A stretch of DNA of 64,000 bases from Strongyloides papillosus (taxonomy: Eukaryota > Nematoda > Chromadorea > Rhabditida > Strongyloididae), in NCBI GenBank assembly GCA_005656395.1, contig SRSI01000079.1:1-64000 (forward strand), in the 5' to 3' direction. The notes below the pieces were generated by a model. That model made no database searches, was not told the DNA's origin, and saw nothing but the letters and a program-made list of their open reading frames with translations. Each line of letters opens with the position of its first letter. The stretch's first letter is position 1. A program made the translations under genes and the position numbers. Below are positions 42,589 through 52,712 of this stretch, in pieces.

Positions 42589-44186
42589 AGAAAGCATTAA
42601 TAAATGCTGCTTGTCTTAAGAAACCAGATAGTCGTGGAAAATATGAAATTCAAACGGATGCATCTAATCAAGGCATTGGAGCTGTACTCATTCAAGACAA
42701 CCGCCCAGTAGCTTTCATATCCCGATCATTAACAAAAAGCGAAAAGAATTATCCGCCTATAAAACTTGAGGCAATTGCATTAATATATGCATTGCGCACC
42801 TTCAAAAGCTATATTTATGGTAAACAAACCCTAGTCTACACGGATCACAAGCCACTATTGGCACTGATTAAAAATAAGAATTTAAAAGGAATATTGGAAC
42901 GCTTCCAACTCGCTATTATGGAATTCGATGTTAAAATTGACTACGTCAAAGGTCCTGATAATCACATGGCAGATTATCTTTCAAGAGAAACGTTTAACCT
43001 CATAGCAGCCCTAGATGCTGCATTTCCAGTAATGCAACAACAATATGATACACCCTATAACATCAAAAATTTTATTCATTACTACACGGCAGAGGATAAC
43101 TTTAAGTACGACGGTAAACCTCTGGTCACCGTTCGGAACAAAAATCGTTTCTATGTTCCAGAAATACTACGAGAGGAGCTTTTACTTAGGTATCACAAAC
43201 ACCCACTTCTTGGGAGCCACTTTGGATATCAGAAATGTGCTGAATACTTTCAAAGAATTTTCTATTGGCCTGAAATGATAAAAGATATGAAATCAGTTTG
43301 GGAAAATTGTTCTGAATGTTTAGCAAATAAAGAGCAACCCAATAGAAAAATTGCTGTCGTAAAGAAGCATTTAGAAAGACCCAATGAAATATTCAAAACA
43401 TTATCCATAGATTATGGTGTCATAGAAGAAGGAAAATATGTTCTCGCTGTGGTGGATGAATTTACCAAATTTGCACAAGTAGCTATCACAACTAATCAAG
43501 GAGCTTTAACAACAACTACAGAATTAATGAAGATGTTTTGTAATTTTGGATTTCCACAAACAATCAGAAGCGACAATGGGCCCACCTTCAAATCAACGAA
43601 GTTTGTCGCCTTTCTCGAAGAGTTAGGAATTCAACATCTCACTTCATCTGCTCATCACCACAAAGGAAACAGCATTGCTGAACGATTTATAAGAACAATC
43701 AGAGAACGATTGAGATTCTATGACGTATCCAATAATACTATTTACATGTATGTTTTCGCTCACAACAACATGAAACACACCACAACAAACATGAGTCCAA
43801 TGTCACTTATATTGAACACAAAACCGCATCCCATTACTGGATCACCTATACATGCAAAGTTAAGTGGAATGTTGGATCTTTTCAAAACAACCACACCACA
43901 AGAACAAGTAACTAATGCCAATCTTTTGCAAGAAGGTGAGAAAGTATGGAAACGTATTATCCATACAAGAACAACTAAGCAAAAGAATACACCACAATAT
44001 GATGGACCATACATTGTTGTGAAACATATTTATGGTGATACTTACGTTATACGTAAGATCACGGGGAAAGGAAGAATGACGGGACAAGAATTAAAAGTAA
44101 ATGCTGAGATGCTGAAGAAAGAAAGTAACTCCAACAGGAATCAAAACCCACCGTCAGAAAATATACAAACAAAACTTAAAAAATAA
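42552..44186 (+). CDS. Pol part 2: RNase H and integrase
   Basis: The true coding part begins about 42588. RNase H: QTDASNQGIGAVL, PPIKLEAIAL, YTDHKPL, MADYLSRE. Integrase zinc region: YHKHPLLGSHFGYQK...CSECLANK. The catalytic core has LSIDYG, RSDNGPTF and SIAERFIRTIRERL, all three acids present with 35 residues between the last two. The C-terminal part carries a Tyr-containing GPYIVVKHIYGDTYVIRKI segment like the gypsy GPY/F module. The protein ends in a Lys/Asn/Gln-rich tail at 44186. This is the best-preserved integrase in the window. Confidence 0.9.
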   Translation: MDCRTGNCFSNIKKALINAACLKKPDSRGKYEIQTDASNQGIGAVLIQDNRPVAFISRSLTKSEKNYPPIKLEAIALIYALRTFKSYIYGKQTLVYTDHKPLLALIKNKNLKGILERFQLAIMEFDVKIDYVKGPDNHMADYLSRETFNLIAALDAAFPVMQQQYDTPYNIKNFIHYYTAEDNFKYDGKPLVTVRNKNRFYVPEILREELLLRYHKHPLLGSHFGYQKCAEYFQRIFYWPEMIKDMKSVWENCSECLANKEQPNRKIAVVKKHLERPNEIFKTLSIDYGVIEEGKYVLAVVDEFTKFAQVAITTNQGALTTTTELMKMFCNFGFPQTIRSDNGPTFKSTKFVAFLEELGIQHLTSSAHHHKGNSIAERFIRTIRERLRFYDVSNNTIYMYVFAHNNMKHTTTNMSPMSLILNTKPHPITGSPIHAKLSGMLDLFKTTTPQEQVTNANLLQEGEKVWKRIIHTRTTKQKNTPQYDGPYIVVKHIYGDTYVIRKITGKGRMTGQELKVNAEMLKKESNSNRNQNPPSENIQTKLKK

Positions 44187-44323
44187 TATAAAAACAAACA
44201 AAAAAAAATATATATATAGATAACAAGAAAATTTAGAGATAATTAAAAACACAATAGAAAATCCCAATGGAGTGCTATAATCAACAAATTTAACAAAGAA
44301 GAAAGAAAACAATTAAAATTTTA

Positions 44324-44627
44324 TTATGCTTCTATTCCCTTTCTTCTATCAAAATCGCCATCTTCATATGCTGGAACAACAGGATCAGTAGCACTAGAAA
44401 TAAATAAAAGAAAATGATAAAGGAAACAGAAAAACAACTCACAAATTTAATCCAACTTGACGACCCTGTGCCGAATAAAAAGCACCCATAACAACCCTTC
44501 TATTTTGGATATGTTGAGATGGACGAAAATGGCGGATGAGACGACCTATAATCATGATAAGTGATATGGTTGATACAATTGACAATCCTACAGCCAAGAA
44601 TAAAGTTTTTTGATCGTAACACTCCAT
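44324..44627 (-). CDS. Antisense spliced membrane protein within the retrotransposon
   Basis: Exon 1 44443-44627 (ATG at 44625-44627; an upstream in-frame ATG-like alternative at 44663 would add 12 residues) and exon 2 44324-44393, joined across a 49-nt intron with donor AAATTT|GTGAGT and acceptor TATTTCTAG|TGC. Splicing gives 84 residues: a short N-terminus (MECYDQK), one membrane segment (TLFLAVGLSIVSTISLIMII), a basic juxtamembrane stretch (RLIRHFR) and an acidic tail from exon 2 (AYEDGDFDRRK). It lies between pol and the 3' LTR, in the env position but on the opposite strand. A further donor-like TATTG|GTAAGT (minus strand, about 44892) suggests a 5' exon starting near the LTR. The family is not recognised. 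The frame continuing cleanly through the predicted junction to a stop is the main support. Confidence 0.55.
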
Positions 44628-44929
44628 TAGAAAAAAATTATTAACTAAAAATAGTGAAAACATTTATAGAAAAATTATATTATACAAAATAGTTAGATAA
44701 TGAAATGATAATAAGAATATTGAAAATAAACTTTAAATAAAAAACCATCCTTATTGGAAAATGGCTAGATATCAAACAAGCCATGTTAAAATGCAGAGGT
44801 GTCTATGAAAAGTTTATAAAAGAAAATAGATTAAAGAAAAAGAAATAGTCAATATAAGAAAAAGGATTAACAAGAAAGAAAGAAGCCAACTTACCAATAA
44901 AAGAAAAGATGATCAATAGAATAGAGGAT

Positions 44930-45866
44930 TAGACATGGGATCCGACCCTGGTCGACCCTTGAAAATGGGTCGACCCCTGATCAATTTTTAAGGGTCGACC
45001 CCAAATTTTAGGGTCGATGCAAGATTACAAAAATTTTAGGGTCGGTTTTATACTATTCACTGACAACTTTGGAAAATTAATCTGTTAGTGAAATAATAAT
45101 TATCTCTACCATATTAAAAATATTAGTTCTGAAATTAATATTGGCCATTTTTGGTGTTCAGTAAAGTTATCAGCACCTAATTTACATAGAGTTAATTTTA
45201 TGATTAGCTGGCGTATATTTCTCAACTAAAAGATCCGTTAGCCTTAGTGAACACAGCGACAATTATAAAATTCTCTTTATTTAAATAATTTTTACAAGAA
45301 GTATGTATATTAACAAAAAAGCTAAACATGAAAACATTTACATTACAATTACATATAAATATGAGAAAACTTTACCCTCTTGCAGGCTTCAGTAAAATTC
45401 TCCTTCTTGCACTTGTTAGTATAAATAAGTAAGCAACGAATGATATAATTGTTTCAAATCCCATTTTTTATAGTCATGTTTTCATCATTTTTAAGGCCGC
45501 CGTACCTCTGATTAATTAAATCATTTAAGATTTACTATAGTCAATTATTAAAAATTAAGAATAATAAAGTCAACTAACATCAAATCTGAGAGTTCAACAC
45601 TATTATATATTAGAAATTGTCGACGAACTAATTTAACTACTAAGAATTTGAACAATTTATTAGTTTTAAGGGGTCATTTATAATTTATATATTGTAATAT
45701 TTTTATTAATAGAAAATTTTCTTTAATTATAATAAAATTATGTTTTTTACAGGGGTATATGTTACTAGTTTAACGGGTCGTTTTGGGTCGACCCGGGTCG
45801 ATTTTAAAAAGCGACCCTAAACCGACCGACCCCGGGTCGAAAAATTTACCGACCCGCCCATGTCTA
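44930..45866. mobile_element. hAT-type non-autonomous element (937 bp)
   Basis: Terminal inverted repeats TAGACATGGG...CCCATGTCTA and an exact 8-bp target duplication TAGAGGAT (44922-44929 and 45867-45874), the hallmark of hAT insertions. Near both ends are repeated GGGTCGACCC-type palindromic motifs. No transposase ORF. A shorter relative is at 52164-52712. Confidence 0.92.
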
Positions 45867-45997
45867 TAGAGGATCACGAAGTAGGTAAGCACTGACAAAA
45901 TAATAATTAGATACAAAGAAGTAAAATTAAAAAACCAATGTAAGAAAGAATCAATGAAAATTATAAAGTATGGAGATCCAGTGAACGAATCTCCATA

Positions 45998-46006
45998 GCG
46001 AGGGGA
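45998..46006 (+). promoter_or_regulatory. Polypurine tract
   Basis: GCGAGGGGA immediately before the 3' LTR TGTAATGG. Confidence 0.7.
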
Positions 46007-46216
46007 TGTAATGGAAATTGATCCAAATAAAAATAATAAATGAAAGAATATCAATAATCAAGATTGAAGACAGAAGACTATCTAAATAATTTATATATTT
46101 CTTATCTATTATTGAATATTATAAAAGTAAAAGAAAATAGATGATAACCGGGCATTCTCGGTTGTTAATAAACCATATATTCATATGTGTGTGTATTATA
46201 TTTATATTCCATAACA
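46007..46216 (+). repeat. 3' LTR (210 bp)
   Basis: Same length and near-identical sequence to 40434-40643; ends TTCCATAACA. Confidence 0.9.
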
Positions 46217-47394
46217 AATGGCTGAAATCGATCCCTTAAAGAGTCTCATTTATTTACGTCTTTTTATGGTGGCGTGGCCTTATTTCAGGTGTAGCGTGGC
46301 CTCCTGCTACATGTATCCCAGCGGACACATGCTAGCTGATTACCACCACCTAACCGAGTGTTTTTACCTAATGAAGAAGCATGTTGGAACATGCGTGCTC
46401 GATCAGAATATATAATAACAAAACACATAAATAATAATATAACCTTTTATTTATCATGAATAACGAACAATATATTTTATGGTAATAAAAGTTAATATTG
46501 TCCGGAGTTTCGGATATGGAGTGCTATTCAGCACCTCTGATTATTATTCTTCTAATATCCAAACTAAAAACTGAACTTCTTGAAAATATTCTTTCTTTAT
46601 ATACAGCTTTTCTTTTTCTCCTCCTATTAAACTTCTTCTTTGTTTAATAGGAGGATGTTCCTTTCTTTTCCCAGATGTTTTGTTAAGTATATGTACAGAT
46701 TTATATATTATATAAAATAATATTCAAATCTGCACATAATACTTATTTTCAATATCCGTTCTCTTTTCTTTTAGTAAATAATATATATAAGTTTAATTTT
46801 AATGAGTTAAATTGGTGGATTGCCGGTAGGTAAAAGAATCCTTGCCACCAAGAAAGACGTCAGCGAATAAAAGGACTTTATTTAAAACTTTGAGATTTAT
46901 ATAAAAAATAAAAAAAAACTAAACAAAGACAATAGACATTATACAATAATTAAAATGTACTAGACCTACCCAAGTATTTACTTGGTTTACAGAAATCTCC
47001 TTAGTTAGTAATGAAATGTTAAAAATATTGGGAGAGAAAAAAAAATGAAGAGTCATCACAATGTAAACCTATTTATACTCAACATCTTATACGTTTGATT
47101 GGTATTATGTCAATCAAACTGTATACTATATATTATATATATTTTTATATATAATTTACATATATATTATTTTTCTTTATTCTAATGCTGGGCATTACGG
47201 ATCAAAGCCTTCTAGTTAAAAAAATACTGTTTTTGTCCAATTACTCACCAAAATCGGTTACACTTGAAATGAATTATATTGAAAATAAAATTAACTTTGT
47301 TTTTTTACTACAGAAAATCTTTTATTGTTTGAAATTATTTAATATAAAAGAAATATCATAAAAGATAGACAAATAAAATTTTCTAATGTCAATT
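46217..47394. other. Intergenic stretch starting with a GC-richer island; no gene recognised
   Basis: 46217-46415 is clearly richer in GC than its surroundings and holds a 65-residue open stretch with no recognisable domain. 46620-46654 is a hairpin. 46812-46851 has TTGGTGG/CCACCAA inverted words, and 46970-46985 is the palindrome CCAAGTATTTACTTGG. The island may be debris of another mobile element into which the LTR element inserted. Confidence 0.4.
46620..46654. repeat. Perfect 13-bp stem hairpin
   Basis: CCTCCTATTAAAC (46620-46632), 9-base pyrimidine-rich loop, GTTTAATAGGAGG (46642-46654). Function unknown. Confidence 0.6.
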
Positions 47395-48885
47395 TTACCA
47401 TACTTCACATGTCTTTGTATGCATTAATTTATTCTTATATGAGCAATAAAAAGTATTTGAGAATTCATGATAATTTTTTAAGATTGAATTAGTGCGTATT
47501 TCTGATAGAATATCTCCAGGTTTTCCATTATGTGGAACATAACTGTCTTCAGATGTATATTCACAAAAATGTCTACCAAAGCCAATAAAAAATAATTGGT
47601 TCTCGGTATATTGCTCAAAACCAGAAACAACAATGTACTCTTCACCAAAACTTCTAACAAAATTTCTATAAGCTTTATAAGCAATTTTAAGTCCAGCATT
47701 ATCAGCAATTTTCCTATCTGCTGATAATATATTATCGACATCTCTATGATTTATAGTTTCCCTTTGCTTAAACCACTCTTGAGTAAAACATGTACTTATG
47801 GCTATCATATGATTCATTGATTCTTCCGATACTACAGATTTTTTTCCTTCTTCTGAATCAAAATTATCATAGTTATGATTAATAGTTTTAGTATCAAAAG
47901 CATCCAATATTGCTTGTGCAATGGTAAAACCAAGAAAACCGTAATTAAGTGCACTTGGAAATTTTATACTAAACGATGGTTCCGCAAGAGTGTCTGAACT
48001 AATATAAATTTTATTATATTTAGGGTGATACTTTGCACTACTGTATACATGAAAATCTAAATATTCAGCAGGTTTGAAGATTTTTTCTCTACAAGACCAC
48101 ATTTTATCATCACTCTTTGTTATTGACTGTTGATGCTTAATGGAGTTAACAATATTTTCAATCGTATCATTATAATTTATTCCTATATTTTTATGACATT
48201 CCTCCATTAATGTTACATTAGTCAAGCCAAAATCATCAGATTTTATAGAAAATGTCATGTTAGTAAATTTAAGGAAAATATTATCTATTGAAAGTTCATC
48301 AAATGTATCTTGCCTTTCATCTATTAATAATATAAATTCTTCTTTGATTCTCTTAATCATATCATCTAATACAATGTAATCATTGCGTTCTTCACTATTT
48401 TTTCTGTTTCTTTTTATAAATAATGTATATAGAGCATATGTTCCAAATTCGATAACTACTCGTTCGCAATCTCCAATTGCGTCGAAAGGATCTATACCAA
48501 CACACAAATCTCGTAATTCTATAATTTTATCTACAACAGATGATTCTCCCCTAACTGAATGATATCTAGTTTCTAAAAGCAAGTAATTAAAGACATAAAA
48601 GATATTACCTTCAATAAATGATTTGAAATTTTGGCTTGTAGGTCTATAATCAAACTTTCCGATTATATATCTATTTGCGTTTTTCTTATCTTTTATCCAA
48701 TTACCACAGGCAAAATTGTAAAAATTATCACATGGTTCTACAATAGTATCAACATATTTACGAAGACTCTCAGAAGTGAATGTTGAATTGTAAATTGTTT
48801 TAGCGTCTACTGCTTTATTTTGAGTGGATCCTTTTGATATGAAAAGAAGTGAATAAAAATAAAAGATTAAAGTAAAAACATTTAT
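47395..48885 (-). pseudogene. M13 (neprilysin-family) peptidase copy without active site or start codon
   Basis: 497 codons are open without a stop, ending with the family C-terminal CxxW (CEVW). Aligned to the neighbour at 49432 it matches throughout: PCDNFYNFACGNWIKDK near the N-terminus, RTNSILKNY near the end. But the zinc site HEILH is QAILD here (47902-47916), the third-ligand motif ENIAD is RKIAD, and the VHSPGEIR histidine is lost. The codon matching the neighbour's ATG is ATA (48883-48885), and no other in-frame ATG lies near the N-terminus. It is either a pseudogene that has kept its frame or a pseudoenzyme expressed from an unseen upstream exon. Confidence 0.8.
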
Positions 48886-49431
48886 ATTAAATTTAATGAA
48901 TGATTATGTAATGTCTGAATTCTAAGAAATTTCTTACCATTATATGCAAAAAATAGACAATAATCCTTTTAATGTATGAATTTGACAATATAATAAATTC
49001 TTTTTTCTAACAAAGAAATTTATTGCAATTTTTCTGCATACTGAAATAAAGATAAAAATCATAATTTCTATTATAAAATATGAATTTACGTTAAAAGCAT
49101 TTTTATATGCTAATTTTATTATTAAATCCTAATTATTATTAATAATGCAATTGTTTAATAATTATTTATTTGATTATATTATCTAACAATCACATTTATT
49201 TATAAAAAAAATCTTGAAATGAAGACTAAAAATTTAGAACATTTATAACAGTATTATTGTCGTTAAATATTTTAAAAAATTCTTGTTTTTTAACTTTTCA
49301 TTTGGTATGCCTAGGACGGATTCGTTCATTTTATTGATTCATTTTAGAAGTTAAATCTTTTATTATTAAAAATTATTCAATATATAAGAGATGGCTTAAA
49401 AGTATAGATAAAATTGAAATTTCTAGGTTTG
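48886..49431. repeat. Intergenic spacer; duplicated M13 upstream region
   Basis: 48900-49205 matches 50955-51260 base by base over long stretches (CCATTATATNCAAAA, TTTGACAATNTAAT, GATTATATTATCTAACAAT), so the duplication that created the M13 copies included about 300 bp of upstream DNA. 49206-49431 has no recognisable feature. Confidence 0.65.
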
Positions 49432-50943
49432 TTAGTGATTTTTCCATAATTCACATTTATCTTCAGGATTCATTTTACTTTTTAATTCACATTTAAAAGC
49501 ATCGGAAAACAGTTTATAATTTGATAAAGCTACATTAGTGCGTATTTCTCCTGGAGAATGAACATCTGTATTTATTCTCTCTTCTAATCTGTCTTTACTT
49601 ACATACTCACAAAAACTTCTACCATAACTAATAAAAAATAATTGTTCATCAGTGAATTGTTCAAAACGTGGAACTTTTTTTTTCTCCCCATCATAACCTT
49701 GAACATACTTCATGTAAGCTCTATGGGCAATTTTAAGTCCACCATTATCAGCAATATTTTCATTTAATGTTAGTAAACCATTTATATTTTTATTAGTTAT
49801 ACTTTCTTTTTGCATCCCATATTGTTTAACCAAACAATCACTTCTTTCTTTGTAATTTTCTATTGACTCTTGACTGATATTAAAATAATTTTTATTATCA
49901 CCTTCAAGTACAAGTTTAAAATTCTTACTATCAAAAGCATGCAAAATTTCATGAGCAATAGTAGATCCAAGGTAACCATAATTAAATGACAATGGATAAT
50001 TTTTACTATACGATGGTTCATTAAGATAATTTGAATTGACAGAAAAATAATTTTCATAAGGATCATACCATGAATCACTATATACATATTGGAGCATAAA
50101 TTCCTTAGGTTGAAAAATTTTCCCTCTACAAGAGTCCAAATTGTCCTTCTCTTTTTTTGATAGTGCTTTTAAATTCTTAATTTTTTCAAGAATATCTGTA
50201 ATGTGGTCATTATAATCTATTCCTATGTTATCATAACAACTCTCCATTGATGTTACATTAGACAAATCAAGCTTATCGAAGTTTCTTACAAATTCCATTT
50301 TATCAAGTTTATACTTAAAATTATTCCTTGTTTCTTCATTGAATATATCCTTTTTTTCATCTATAAGTAATCTAAATTCATGTTTAATTAACATGATTAT
50401 ATTTTCTACTGTATCATATTCACCATCCTCTTCACTTTTAATTATATTTTTTTTTAAAAATACTGAACTTAAAGCATACCTCCCAAAGTTTAAAATTTTT
50501 AAATTACAATCAAAAATTGTCTTTATAGGTAGTTTTTTGCATTTCTGACGTAATTTATAAAGAGTATTAATTACTTTTGATTCATTATTATATTTTCCAT
50601 CAATAAATTCTGAAAACAAATAAATAAAAACAAAAAGAATATTACCATCTTTAAATTTATCGAAGTTTTTTGTGCTGCTATCATAGTGGAACGATTCACT
50701 ATTTCCTTTTTTCCTCTCCTTAGTTTTAATCCAATTACCACAAGAAAATCTATAAAAATTATCACATGGATCTACTTTAGGATCAACATGTTCGTAGAGA
50801 ATTCTAGAAGCAGGATGTTTATTCCAAAATTCAAAATTTAATTTTTTTAGATCATCCCAAGTGTCCTTTAACCAATCAACAAAACCTCCTTGTGATACGG
50901 AAAAAAGTCCATAAGTATAGAGAATTAAAATAAGAACATTCAT
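49432..50943 (-). CDS. M13 family zinc metallopeptidase (neprilysin-like), short form
   Basis: 503 residues, single exon, ATG at 50941-50943, signal peptide-like start (MNVLILILYTYGLFSVSQGG). Near residue 57 the M13 N-terminal signature PCDNFYRFSCGNWIK. The zinc site IAHEILHAFD (HExxH, codons at 49939-49953) and NENIADNGGLKIAH give all ligands; VHSPGEIRTN supplies the conserved substrate-pocket His; the C-terminal CELW fits the family's CxxW. Catalysis: zinc-dependent cleavage of oligopeptides, probably extracellular. It is much shorter than typical neprilysins (about 700-770 residues), with the large N-terminal domain reduced. Expression as a secreted enzyme is inferred. It lies in a row of three copies on one strand. 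Confidence 0.88.
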   Translation of the reverse strand: MNVLILILYTYGLFSVSQGGFVDWLKDTWDDLKKLNFEFWNKHPASRILYEHVDPKVDPCDNFYRFSCGNWIKTKERKKGNSESFHYDSSTKNFDKFKDGNILFVFIYLFSEFIDGKYNNESKVINTLYKLRQKCKKLPIKTIFDCNLKILNFGRYALSSVFLKKNIIKSEEDGEYDTVENIIMLIKHEFRLLIDEKKDIFNEETRNNFKYKLDKMEFVRNFDKLDLSNVTSMESCYDNIGIDYNDHITDILEKIKNLKALSKKEKDNLDSCRGKIFQPKEFMLQYVYSDSWYDPYENYFSVNSNYLNEPSYSKNYPLSFNYGYLGSTIAHEILHAFDSKNFKLVLEGDNKNYFNISQESIENYKERSDCLVKQYGMQKESITNKNINGLLTLNENIADNGGLKIAHRAYMKYVQGYDGEKKKVPRFEQFTDEQLFFISYGRSFCEYVSKDRLEERINTDVHSPGEIRTNVALSNYKLFSDAFKCELKSKMNPEDKCELWKNH

Positions 50944-51262
50944 ATTAAATTTGTTGAATAATTTTGTAATATCTGAATTCTGTGAAATTTCCTACCATTA
51001 TATACAAAAGAATAGACGATAATTCATTCAATGCATAAATTTGACAATCTAATTAAATATATTTTTTTAGCAAAGCAATCTATTGGAATTTTTATATAGA
51101 AATAAAGATTAGAATTTATAATTTTTATTATAAAATATGAATTTATATTAAAATCATTTTTATTTTCCCATTTTATCATAATATGCTAATTATTATAAAT
51201 AACATCATTGTTTAATAAGTTGTCAATTGATTATATTATCTAACAATTACATTTTCTTATAA
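50944..51262. repeat. Duplicated M13 upstream region
   Basis: Upstream flank of the 49432 gene; paralogous to 48900-49205 and, in its distal ~120 bp, to 57117-57237. Likely promoter-containing; no specific element identified. Confidence 0.6.
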
Positions 51263-51270
51263 AATTTTTT

Positions 51271-52163
51271 ATTGATTCTTCTGATACTACTGATTTTTTC
51301 TTCCTTCTGAATCAAAATGCTTATTTGTCTGATAGCGATGACATTATATTGTCATCAAAATAATAATATATAAGAAATGCAAATTACACTAACCGACAGT
51401 TGTTTTAGTCGGAGACCCAGCAGAACACTGGGGTAAGTGTACAAATTATTTATATATGTTTAAATTTATCATTGTATTATTATAGTTTCTTTTTTACCCA
51501 TTAAACTAACTCAATAAAGATATTAATTTACCAACTTTAATTACTTATAATTATTATTAATATGAATATTATCAAAAGCATGTAACTTTTCATTTGCAAC
51601 AGCAAAATCAAGTAACAACATCTAAATGGGCTTAGAAATTTTATACTAAACGATGGTTCCACAAGGGCATCTGAACTATGATGAAATTCATTATAATTAC
51701 CATGATACATTACATTACTATTTACATAATGCTTAAAATATTTGTCAGGTTTGAAGACCTTTTCTCTACAAGAATGTGTTGTACCATCACTTTTTGTTAT
51801 TGACTGCTAATGGTTAATGGTTTGGATAATATTTTTAATTGTATTATTATTATTTATATTTGTACTTTCATAACATTCCTTTATTAGTTTTACGTTAATC
51901 AAGTCATAGTTATCGAAATTTTTAACAAATGTCATGTTATTAATTTTATGCAAAAGATTATCTCTTGATTCTTTATTAAATAAATCTTTATTTTCATCAA
52001 TTAATAATATAAATTCTTTTTTAATTCTTTTAATCATATCTTCTAATATAATCATTGCGTTCTTCACGTTTTTTTCTTTTCTATTTTAAAAATGCTGTAG
52101 ATCTAATATATCTTCTAAATTCTAAAGCTACTCTTTTACATTCCATCTCTTCTTAATTGCAAC
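51271..52163 (-). pseudogene. M13 peptidase pseudogene, third copy
   Basis: 51271-51316 matches 47815-47860 of the inactive copy (SSDTTDFF-type coding). After an unrelated ~270-bp stretch, homology resumes at about 51590-52160 (SCREKVFKPDKY, KECYESTNINNNNTI, LLIDENKDLFNKESRDNL), with stops and frame changes. The region encoding the zinc site is lost. On its upstream side it is cut by the hAT-type element at 52164. Clearly dead. Confidence 0.75.
51337..51432. repeat. Three consecutive short hairpins
   Basis: GATGACA/TGTCATC (51337-51356), CCGAC/GTCGG (51393-51412) and CCCAG/CTGGG (51416-51432) within the unrelated stretch inside the M13 pseudogene. Locally GC-richer than the surroundings. No tRNA or known RNA fold fits; may be the end of a small mobile element. 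Confidence 0.35.
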
Positions 52164-52712
52164 TAGACATAGGATCTGACCCGGGTCAACCCCTAACTAA
52201 TTTTTAAGGGTCGACTCCAAATTTTAGAGTCGATGCAAAATTACAAAAAGTTTAGGGTCGATTTTATACTCTTTACTGACAACTTTGGAAAATTCATCTG
52301 CTAGTGAGAATAATAATTATCTTTACCATATTAAAAATATTAGTTCTGAAGTTAATATTGGCCTTTTTTGGTGTTCAGTAAAGTTATCAGCACATAATTT
52401 ACATAGTCCTTTATTAAAAATTCAGAATAATAAAGTCAACTAACATCAAATCTGAGAGTTCAACACTATTATATATTAGAAATTGTCGACGGACTAATTT
52501 AACTACTAAGAATTTGAACAATTTATTAGTTTTAAGAGATCATTTATAATTCATATATTGTACTATTTTTAATTATAGAAAATTTTCTCTAATTATAATA
52601 AAATTATGTTTTTTATTGGGGAATATGTTACTAGTTTAACGGGTCGTTTTTAAAAAGCGACCCTAAACCGACTGACCCCAGGTCGAAAAATTTATCGACC
52701 CGCCCATGTCTA
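52164..52712. mobile_element. hAT-type non-autonomous element, shorter copy (549 bp)
   Basis: Ends TAGACATAGG...CCCATGTCTA, with internal sequence closely following both halves of the 44930-45866 element but lacking about 390 bp of its middle. No 8-bp duplication is preserved. Its presence in the M13 pseudogene suggests insertion followed by deletion. Confidence 0.85.

Larger units (their letters stand above)
40434..46216 (+). mobile_element. Ty3/gypsy LTR retrotransposon with antisense gene and hAT insertion
   Basis: Two 210-bp LTRs, nearly identical (differences include ACTGAAG/ATTGAAG and TATATT/TGTATT), a tRNA-Gln-type primer-binding site at the inner edge of the 5' LTR, and a purine tract GCGAGGGGA at the inner edge of the 3' LTR. 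The interior holds gag, RT-RH-IN with one frameshift, then about 1.8 kb of non-pol DNA containing a 937-bp hAT-type insertion and an opposite-strand gene. The flanking bases do not form a target duplication, so the two LTRs may have been brought together by recombination. Confidence 0.85.

Noticed and set aside
45770..46054. 94-codon minus-strand frame crossing the 3' LTR
   Set aside because: No ATG, and its last part is hAT insertion sequence; at most an antisense leader region.
46218..46415. 65-codon frame after the 3' LTR
   Set aside because: Balanced composition but no domain, no signal, and no splice context; kept only as a GC-richer island.
51393..51432. Possible tRNA or hammerhead ribozyme
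   Set aside because: Stems do not form a cloverleaf and no hammerhead core motif is present.
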